Assembly: GCA_947504795.1 (NCBI GenBank)
Contig: CANNJG010000048.1
Location: 1 to 11,161 of the forward strand
Reading direction: 5' to 3'
Length of the DNA stretch: 11,161 nt
DNA from: Legionellaceae bacterium
Lineage (GTDB): Bacteria > Pseudomonadota > Gammaproteobacteria > Legionellales > Legionellaceae
Shown: positions 5,235 through 11,161 of the stretch, in pieces
How the letters are laid out: each line of letters begins with the position of its first letter
How positions within the stretch are numbered: the stretch's first letter is position 1
Position numbers and translations under genes: made by a program
Notes under the pieces: model-generated
Seen by the model: only the letters and a program-made list of their open reading frames with translations
The model's database searches: none
What the model was told of the DNA's origin: nothing

Positions 5235-7550
5235 TTGAATCAAATAAAAACCATATCAGCAAAAACTTGGAGTCTATTTTTAGGTTTTATTTTTCTAACA
5301 TTCTTTTTTTATACCATCAACGTTTATGAACATCATTTTTTTGCCACCGGCAAAATCATCGTTGGCTACAATCTAATGAGACTTTCATTTGTTTTTTATT
5401 TAGGATGGCTATTTTTTATCGTTGGCGATGAGATATTGACTCGCACATCAAGCACAAGACGCAAGAACCCAATCTGGACTCAAGTAACCCTGATCCAAGG
5501 GATATTTACCGGGATTGGCGTCTGGCAATTAGGATTATTCATAATGGGGTTTTTGGGACTTTACCAACGTAAAATCTTAATTCCCGTCTGTATCATTTTA
5601 TTCACACTATCACTGCCCAAATTAGATCGCGCCATTAAACACATTCGCCATCATCATACAAAGCTCTATTGGCCCGGAATTTTTTTGCTCTCACTCTCCG
5701 CGCTACTATTTGTGACAACGAAAGGGCTCTATCCAGGGGGAGGACATGATTACTACAATCACTATTTTCATTTTTATAGAAGAGTCATAGAAAATGGCAA
5801 TATTTTACCCAATGAAGTTTGGTACCATTTCTATTACTCTAAAGGAGCCGGCCTATTTTTCCTGGGAATGCTCCTCACGGATCCCCTCGCACCACAGCTC
5901 ATAACAACAACGTTGATGTTCGCTGGCGCACTTATCGTATACGCATTACTCAATCGAAACAGCTCCTGGCGTTTGTTGCCTTGGATAGGCGCTGCACTTT
6001 ACCTACTGGCATTTATTTCAACACCAGGGCCCCTGGCCAATATGAATGAAGGGGGATGGGGTGATATGGAAAAACTCCATGAACCCTCTGCGGTTTTTAT
6101 TCTGTGTATGATATGGACCACGATAAATCTTATCACAAGCCCACAAAAGAAAAGATGGGGAATAACGCTTATATTCACACTGATTGCCTTAACTTTAATA
6201 TCCCCCACTATGATTGCATTTTCCGCCCCCTATTTGGGGTTAATGTTTATCTATTTTCTAAGAGCTAAAAATAAACAAGCCGCCATGTGGGTTGCAGGCA
6301 GTATTTTAACAGAATTTGTTTTGTTTTTTATCATATCAATCATCAGTTATTACCTAACTGGAATACCTGACGATCAATCCATTCTCATTTTCTGGCCGTG
6401 GATTAATTTTGAGAAAGTAAGCAATTGGGGGGTTCTATTTGAGCTTTATTTTACACACTGGGGCAGAGCCGGGGCAATAGCCAATAAAGCGAGACTTAGC
6501 ACTGATCTTATTTACAAAATAATTACGTATTTACGATTGGACGTTTGGGGTGCGCTATTTTTATTATCTGGTGGCGCAGTGCTCATCACCCGATATAGGA
6601 ACGCAACAAAACCATCCAATTCGCTTACAAAGCTCGACAAACAGACACTGTATTGCTGTGGTCTTTTTTTGATCACAATTATTGTACTGTCAATGATAAT
6701 TGGGCGAGATCAAACTATTTCTTTCTATCGTCTAACTACCTTTACGTACGCACCCTGTTTATGCCTCTGCCTCCTATTGCTCTCAACTTTAAAAAATCGA
6801 GAATTACAAAGCGTCATTATCATTGCTTCCGTCCTTATTCCGTTAAATTTCAATACCATCAATAACCGCTATTTACCCGCTATTTTACAAAAGGTGGTCG
6901 CAAAAATCGATGGCCACTATGACTACGGCTCTATCAAAACCATAATTTCGCAAGGCCTACATTTTATAACAGGACGTTACAGCATTGCGGATGCTTATCA
7001 ACATCAACAAGGATGGCCTGGACGGATGCCCTGGGGGGGTATTTATCCGCCGATGAAAACCATATGGGCGCAATTACCCCCTAAAACTCGAATTTGGAGC
7101 ATGCATATTCACAGCTATTGTATGTTGCCAAATTGCCATATCGAAGGCTATATGTCGTTTCGATTCACCCACCAGCCTTTAAAGGTCTATTATGGTGAGC
7201 CCAGAGAAGCAAAATATATACTACAACAAGAAGGACTAAATTATTTTTTCATTGCTAACTCCCTCCAACTCACCGAGTTTTTACCTCGAACGCCTTTGTT
7301 TTCTCCAGAACATATTGCTGATTTCTTAGGTATAGCCTGGACAGATGGAAACAATACCCTCCTCACTTGGAAAGAAAACTCACAAGAACCACTTAGCCCA
7401 GAATGGATACGTACCTATAAAAATAAAATCTCTGTATCCGACAAAGTCACCAGCTTCCCGTATGAAACGCTTAAAATCGCGTTAATACAAGCTAAAAACC
7501 ATACGTATAGCGACGCTAAACTACCCTGGTATCGAGCTAACTGGAAATAA
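5235..7550 (+). CDS. Large multi-spanning membrane protein, putative GT-C glycosyltransferase
   Basis: A 771-residue protein with about 13-15 hydrophobic segments between residues 11 and 540 (for example 11-28, 43-63, 85-108, 147-162, 222-239, 247-262, 308-340, 351-373, 472-489, 500-517, 526-538) and a roughly 230-residue hydrophilic C-terminal domain. This is the architecture of GT-C enzymes, which take sugars from polyprenyl-phosphate donors on the periplasmic side. After a membrane segment the loop GGGHDYYNHYFHFYRRVIENG-like region (168-188) contains H171 and D172, a candidate catalytic loop. The short loop NEGGWGDMEKLHEP (271-284) is another acidic candidate. No family signature was recognised with certainty. 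The TTG at 5235 is the first start after an in-frame TAG nine bases upstream, with only a weak GGAT ribosome-binding site, so initiation may be inefficient or depend on the GT2 gene 56 bases before. Substrate unknown. Confidence 0.7.
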   Translation: MNQIKTISAKTWSLFLGFIFLTFFFYTINVYEHHFFATGKIIVGYNLMRLSFVFYLGWLFFIVGDEILTRTSSTRRKNPIWTQVTLIQGIFTGIGVWQLGLFIMGFLGLYQRKILIPVCIILFTLSLPKLDRAIKHIRHHHTKLYWPGIFLLSLSALLFVTTKGLYPGGGHDYYNHYFHFYRRVIENGNILPNEVWYHFYYSKGAGLFFLGMLLTDPLAPQLITTTLMFAGALIVYALLNRNSSWRLLPWIGAALYLLAFISTPGPLANMNEGGWGDMEKLHEPSAVFILCMIWTTINLITSPQKKRWGITLIFTLIALTLISPTMIAFSAPYLGLMFIYFLRAKNKQAAMWVAGSILTEFVLFFIISIISYYLTGIPDDQSILIFWPWINFEKVSNWGVLFELYFTHWGRAGAIANKARLSTDLIYKIITYLRLDVWGALFLLSGGAVLITRYRNATKPSNSLTKLDKQTLYCCGLFLITIIVLSMIIGRDQTISFYRLTTFTYAPCLCLCLLLLSTLKNRELQSVIIIASVLIPLNFNTINNRYLPAILQKVVAKIDGHYDYGSIKTIISQGLHFITGRYSIADAYQHQQGWPGRMPWGGIYPPMKTIWAQLPPKTRIWSMHIHSYCMLPNCHIEGYMSFRFTHQPLKVYYGEPREAKYILQQEGLNYFFIANSLQLTEFLPRTPLFSPEHIADFLGIAWTDGNNTLLTWKENSQEPLSPEWIRTYKNKISVSDKVTSFPYETLKIALIQAKNHTYSDAKLPWYRANWK

Positions 7551-7662
7551 TACACTAGCGTTTAGCCATTGACGCATGCTGTTACGAGTTGAAAACAAAT
7601 AATAGCTACTGTACTCTCCTAGAGACCATTAAAAACAACAAAACTATTCAGGATAAAGCAGC

Positions 7663-8646
7663 GTGATGACCGGTAAACTTATATTTCTAGGAAAAATCAG
7701 CATAACTGTATTGATATTATCGATACTGGTCTATCAAGCTCAACTTAATTTCAACTTGCTGTATGCCTTGTTTCAAAACCCTAAGTCTGCTTACTGTATT
7801 GAATTAAGCTATCTGATCATCCTAGTCCAATCATGGCGATGGTATCGGTTGAATGCGGCGCAAGCTATTCCTGCAAGTTTTAGTCAAACCATTTTACCCT
7901 TTTATATCAGCGCCTCTTTTAATGGCTTTCTTCCAGGCAGTATCGGGGGTGACGTCTATCGCTTTTATTACATGGCTCAAAAATATCCCGCTTATAAATA
8001 TCAAGGCGCATCATCCATCCTGGTTGACAGACTCAGTGGACTGGCAGGACTTTTTGTCATGACCACTTTTTTATTACCTTGGTGTATCAGCCTTTTTAAA
8101 GATACAGTGATTTATTATTATTTAGTCATTCCCATTCTCATTCTCGCCCTCTTTTTATCCTTAAAAGTACTATTTAGAATCCAAAAAAACAGAAGTTCAC
8201 GTCCATCAACAAAGCACAAAACCATTGATAAATTACTCGTACAAATCAATCACATCTCAAGCGCACTCCTTGTTTACAAAAACGCAAAAATAAAGCTACT
8301 AGAAAGCATTGGCGCGTCGATCATCACGCAATTTTTGTTGCTCATAACCTTATACTTGCTTATGGCTATCATGAAATTACCCGCACCAACTTTATATGTT
8401 GGCATATTAGCCTTTATCCTCGCTCAAATTGCTAATTTAATGCCGTTTACGCCGGGAGGCATCGGTATAGGCGAAGCCGCTTTTGTAAATGTCATCGTGT
8501 TGTTCGACCCACATTCAACGGCAATACCCTACGCAACCGTATTTTTAGCCTTACGTTTACTAACGATGCTGAGCTATATCCCAGGAACGCTGCTTGGTAT
8601 GCTTGGTTCAAACAGCTGGACAAACATTAAGGTCTCACAACCTTGA
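7663..8646 (+). CDS. Lysylphosphatidylglycerol synthase TM-region (UPF0104/AglD-type) flippase-like membrane protein
   Basis: A 327-residue integral membrane protein with about 7-8 hydrophobic segments. It has the signatures of the LPG_synthase_TM family: FNGFLPGSIGGDVYRFYYM (86-104), VDRLSGLAGL (121-130) and, near the C-terminus, MPFTPGGIGIGEAAF (260-274). The family includes the flippase domain of MprF and stand-alone proteins found in archaeal and bacterial glycan loci. It lacks the soluble aminoacyltransferase domain of MprF, so a lipid-handling or lipid-linked-sugar translocation role is inferred, not shown. The GTG at 7663 has an AGGA about 9 bases upstream; the ATG immediately following (7666) is the alternative start and changes only one residue. 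The gene is 112 bases after the putative GT-C and 76 bases before the methyltransferase gene, all on the same strand. No convincing promoter was found in either gap. Confidence 0.83.
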   Translation: MMTGKLIFLGKISITVLILSILVYQAQLNFNLLYALFQNPKSAYCIELSYLIILVQSWRWYRLNAAQAIPASFSQTILPFYISASFNGFLPGSIGGDVYRFYYMAQKYPAYKYQGASSILVDRLSGLAGLFVMTTFLLPWCISLFKDTVIYYYLVIPILILALFLSLKVLFRIQKNRSSRPSTKHKTIDKLLVQINHISSALLVYKNAKIKLLESIGASIITQFLLLITLYLLMAIMKLPAPTLYVGILAFILAQIANLMPFTPGGIGIGEAAFVNVIVLFDPHSTAIPYATVFLALRLLTMLSYIPGTLLGMLGSNSWTNIKVSQP

Positions 8647-8722
8647 GTGAAGTATTTACATTGGCACGGATTGTCAGTAAGCTTGATTCGGGGTTTTACT
8701 ACCCAAAAAACTAGGAGTTAAG

Positions 8723-9475
8723 GTGAAGTACAAGGATGCTGAAAATTATTGGAATCGAGCTGGAGAGGTCAGTTACAATTCAGCTATGTATGCGAATGAC
8801 GCTATTGCCCAGCATATCAATCATCGCCTATGGAATGCAGGCGTCGAAGTGGGCCGCGAATTGGGTCTTGACAAAAAAGCGCATGTACTCGATTTAGGAT
8901 GTGGAGACGGGACGCTATCCAACTTAGTGTTATCACACCATTACAGAGCCATCGATGGTTTCGATTTATCTTCACCAGCGATTCAACGCGCTCGCGACCA
9001 CGCGCCACACGAGCACATACAGTTTTCAGCCTGTGATATCACCACCCTAGACTATACACAGCTCCCTCGCTATGATGGGGCATATTTATGGGGCATCTTA
9101 CATCACGTAAAAGATGCGACACCCCAGATATTAAGCAGCCTATCGACTTGTGTAAAACGTCTTGTGATTTTAGAACCCAATGGAAACCATATAGTACGCA
9201 AACTTCTTGAGCAGACAAAATCCTATAAAGAAGCCGGTGAAGATAGTTTTAGAACAAAGACGTTAAAAGACCTGTTTATTCGGTCTGGGTTTACTATTTA
9301 CTCTCAGAAATCCTTAAATATATTCCCAAACTTCACTCCTAAACGCATGTTTCATGCATTAAAGCCTTTAGAATCCATGATAGAACAGACACCCCTTATC
9401 AAAACGCTGTGCACGGTAAACATATGGGGATTAGTCAGCAACAACATCCAATCCAAAGAGGACGCATCATGTTAG
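8723..9475 (+). CDS. Class I SAM-dependent methyltransferase
   Basis: A 250-residue soluble protein with a Rossmann-type methyltransferase core. Motif I is HVLDLGCGDGTLS (54-66), the SAM-ribose acidic residue is in GFDLSSPAIQRAR (79-91, D81), motif II/III is FSACDITTLD (101-110), and the LWGILHHVKD segment (122-131) is the usual substrate-facing motif of the Methyltransf_11/25 type. The acceptor is unknown; in this setting a sugar or lipid-linked intermediate is likely. The GTG start at 8723 is fixed by AGGAG (8713-8717) five bases upstream. Its last seven bases overlap the start of the next gene (ATGTTAG), so the two methyltransferases are probably translationally coupled and made in similar amounts. 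Confidence 0.87.
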   Translation: MKYKDAENYWNRAGEVSYNSAMYANDAIAQHINHRLWNAGVEVGRELGLDKKAHVLDLGCGDGTLSNLVLSHHYRAIDGFDLSSPAIQRARDHAPHEHIQFSACDITTLDYTQLPRYDGAYLWGILHHVKDATPQILSSLSTCVKRLVILEPNGNHIVRKLLEQTKSYKEAGEDSFRTKTLKDLFIRSGFTIYSQKSLNIFPNFTPKRMFHALKPLESMIEQTPLIKTLCTVNIWGLVSNNIQSKEDASC

Positions 9476-10173
9476 TAACCAATTTTAATTTCAAGTACCT
9501 ACTGTATAAAACCATTCTGCCATTTTTTCAATTTTATGATACGGGGAATATGCATCCCATACGCGAGCGCGCAAAACGGTCGTTACAACGCAGTGTCGAC
9601 TATATCGACAACCATATGCATAAAGCAGTTGGATTTGAGACGCAAAAAGAGCTAATTTTGCATGCGACAAATACCGTGAAAATTCCAGGAACTTATCTTG
9701 AATTTGGCGTCTTTACGGGCGGAACGATACGCTTTATGGCAAAAATAAAGCCTGATATTCAATTTCATGGGTTTGATAGTTTTGAAGGATTACCCGACGA
9801 TTGGTTTGGGATGCCACTGATAAAAAACAGCTTCTCATTACAAGGCAATCTCCCTAAAGTCCCTAAAAATGTTGCGCTATATAAAGGCTGGTTTAATCAA
9901 ACAGTCCCCGCATGGTGTCACGCTCATGAAGACAAAGTCGCATTTATCCATATTGATTGTGACTTATACTCATCTACTGTAGACATTCTCGAAGCGTTGG
10001 TTGGACGTTTACAAATCGGGACAGTTATTTTATTTGATGAATATTTTAATTATCCCAACTGGGAAAATCATGAGTATAAAGCTTGGCAAGAGTTCGTGCA
10101 AAAATACAGCATACAGTATGCATACATTGGGTTTGCTAGGCAACAAGTTGCTGTCAAAATAATTAGCTTATAG
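9469..10173 (+). CDS. TylF/MycF-like (macrocin O-methyltransferase-type) SAM methyltransferase
   Basis: A 234-residue protein of the TylF-type methyltransferase family, found in macrolide, O-antigen and capsule clusters, where it methylates sugar hydroxyls using SAM and a divalent metal. Visible motifs are TYLEFGVFTGGTIRFM (75-90, SAM loop with E78), FHGFDSFEGLPDDW (99-112), VAFIHIDCDLYSSTVDILE (157-175, metal-site aspartates D163/D165), and VILFDEYFNYPNW (186-198, D190/E191). The ATG at 9469 was chosen because GAGG (9458-9461) lies 7 bases upstream. The open frame runs back to a GTG at 9409, but only inside the preceding gene. It is intact, unlike the frameshifted TylF-like gene on the other strand, and diverged from it (different N-terminus and shorter), so it need not have the same target. 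Confidence 0.88.
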   Translation: MLVTNFNFKYLLYKTILPFFQFYDTGNMHPIRERAKRSLQRSVDYIDNHMHKAVGFETQKELILHATNTVKIPGTYLEFGVFTGGTIRFMAKIKPDIQFHGFDSFEGLPDDWFGMPLIKNSFSLQGNLPKVPKNVALYKGWFNQTVPAWCHAHEDKVAFIHIDCDLYSSTVDILEALVGRLQIGTVILFDEYFNYPNWENHEYKAWQEFVQKYSIQYAYIGFARQQVAVKIISL

Positions 10174-10277
10174 TGTAACGCGCCAGGGACGCCATCCCAA
10201 GCACCGCAAGGAAGATGCGTCTCTGACACACCTTATAATTATTCAATCACTTTTAAGCAACCGTACACATACCTGAC

Positions 10278-11018
10278 ATGCGACACGAAGATTTAAAAAT
10301 TTTAAATGGAAGTCATATTTTGAAGCATCTATCTGGCATCACCGCACGACACTTTTATCCGTCTAATGCTCTCTTTTATCATATCCTAATACTTATATTG
10401 GTTTCTTTATTTGCCTTCACACGAAATCCAGACGTATTACTTATGGGAAATGATGGTGCAACAGGTTATTCATTGGCTAAAGAGCAACTTATATTTTTTG
10501 GTATTACGCCTCATCTGCATACTAACCTCCTTGAAGGATTAGGCAATATTTCAATACCTTATAATCTAGCTGTCCAACCCGGCTATTGGTTCAGTGTATT
10601 TATTAACGATGGCCCTTTCGGAATGGCGTTGTTATATGCCTGGTTCTCTCTTCAGTTATTTATCAGCGTCCTGCTTATCGGATGGAATCATGGGTTTTCG
10701 AAGCGTGTAACTTATTGTTCTGCCTGGTTATTAACCCTGATTGCATTTCCATATTTTGAGAGCTTTCGCATCTATCCCATTACATCAAGTATGCCAAATT
10801 CTATTAGTATCATTTTTGTATTTTCATTAATGGATATTGGCATTCAACGCTTGGGGAAAGAAAATTGGTTCAAGACCGTTAGACATGGTGTCTTCCTATT
10901 ATTAGGCTTTACGATAGGACTTATCACTTGTCCTATGCTATTACCGTTACTGGTTCCTGTTACCCTACTGTCAACACTGCTCGCTTTCAGTAAAGTAGAG
11001 AATAAACTGGAACGGTAA
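10278..11018 (+). pseudogene. N-terminal part of a large membrane protein, truncated by an IS3-family element
   Basis: An ATG-initiated frame of 246 residues with hydrophobic segments at about 31-48, 112-136, 143-159, 174-190, 203-217 and 218-237. A loop after the first segment (51-105) carries LLMGNDGATGYSLAKEQL with D59, and GLGNISIPYN. First membrane segment followed by a long acidic loop is the layout of GT-C-type glycosyltransferases or related polysaccharide membrane proteins, usually 500-800 residues, so most of the protein is missing. Its reading frame ends exactly at the edge of IS3-like sequence, and the TAA at 11016-11018 probably belongs to the element. No good ribosome-binding site precedes the ATG, and an in-frame TAA lies eight codons before it. 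The 104-base gap before it holds no clear promoter or terminator. The family is not firmly recognised. Confidence 0.7.
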
Positions 11019-11161
11019 TCCCCCCATTTTTAACTGAGATCAAAAGTAGAGGGTTAAGCAGCCACTAAAGCTAATTTCTGCCTTGGTGGGATGCCACCGA
11101 TAGCCATATTGGGTCTTTCATTGTTATAAGACCAAAGCCATCGAGTGGCAAACTCTTGTAC
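11008..11161 (-). mobile_element. Right end of an IS3-family insertion sequence (continues past the window)
   Basis: The transposase end at 11054 is followed outward by a C-rich terminal segment. The likely terminal repeat starts at 11008 with TGGAACGGTAATCCCCCC; IS3-family ends usually begin with TG, often followed within about ten bases by a C-run. The 46 bases from there to the transposase stop is a normal distance. The exact boundary and any target duplication cannot be confirmed because the other end lies outside. Confidence 0.6.
11054..11161 (-). CDS. IS3-family transposase OrfB, C-terminal 35 residues
   Basis: Reading left from the window edge, the frame ends in RWLWSYNNERPNMAIGGIPP and then RQKLALVAA before a TAA at 11056-11054. 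The YNNERP...GG.PP pattern is the conserved C-terminal tail of the DDE integrase domain in IS3-family OrfB transposases (the usual form is YN..RPH.ALG..TP). The catalytic DDE residues lie beyond the window, so intactness cannot be judged. It faces the truncated membrane-protein gene. Confidence 0.9.
   Translation of the reverse strand, partial: VQEFATRWLWSYNNERPNMAIGGIPPRQKLALVAA

Noticed and set aside
7569..7620. Possible internal promoter before the flippase-like gene (TTGAAA with TACTCT at 17 bases)
   Set aside because: The -10 matches only three of six consensus bases, so it is not distinguishable from chance in AT-rich DNA.
8662..8676. Sigma54-like TGGCACG upstream of the SAM methyltransferase gene
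   Set aside because: The -24 half matches, but the -12 TTGC element is absent at the required spacing; the nearest TTGT is two bases too close.

Overview
The window looks like part of a gammaproteobacterial chromosome. It opens with the 5' part of a typical rpmH (ribosomal protein L34) on the minus strand, followed by an AT-leaning surface-polysaccharide locus. The L34 N-terminus (MKRTFQPSNLKRKRDHGF) and moderate AT richness would fit a Legionellales-like or related gammaproteobacterium, but this assignment is an inference and the genus cannot be fixed from the sequence.

Layout. (1) 1-171: rpmH with a near-consensus sigma70 promoter, reading left. (2) 172-514: non-coding, with a hairpin and short direct repeats that look like a decayed intergenic repeat, then a strong palindrome lying across the likely galU promoter. 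(3) 515-1384: galU (UDP-glucose pyrophosphorylase), plus strand. (4) 4180 down to 1445, minus strand: a three-gene operon of a frameshifted TylF-type methyltransferase, an LhgO-like FAD oxidoreductase and a GmhB-like HAD phosphatase. (5) 4181-4341: a divergent promoter region in which both promoters appear to use the same palindromic -35 element. (6) 4342 to the right end, plus strand: a DPM1-like GT2 glycosyltransferase, a large multi-spanning membrane protein (putative GT-C glycosyltransferase), an LPG_synthase_TM/flippase-like membrane protein, a class I SAM methyltransferase, a second TylF-like methyltransferase, and the N-terminal part of a second large membrane protein cut short by an IS3-family insertion sequence at the right edge.

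How the genes may work together (inference). GalU supplies UDP-glucose. The GT2 resembles polyprenyl-phosphate-sugar synthases. The multi-spanning proteins could use lipid-linked sugars on the outer side of the inner membrane, with the UPF0104-type protein helping lipid handling or translocation. The methyltransferases would modify the glycan, and the GmhB-like phosphatase could take part in heptose precursor synthesis. The locus shows decay or remodelling at two points: one frameshift and one IS truncation. No RNA genes, CRISPR arrays or origin-type DnaA-box clusters were seen.
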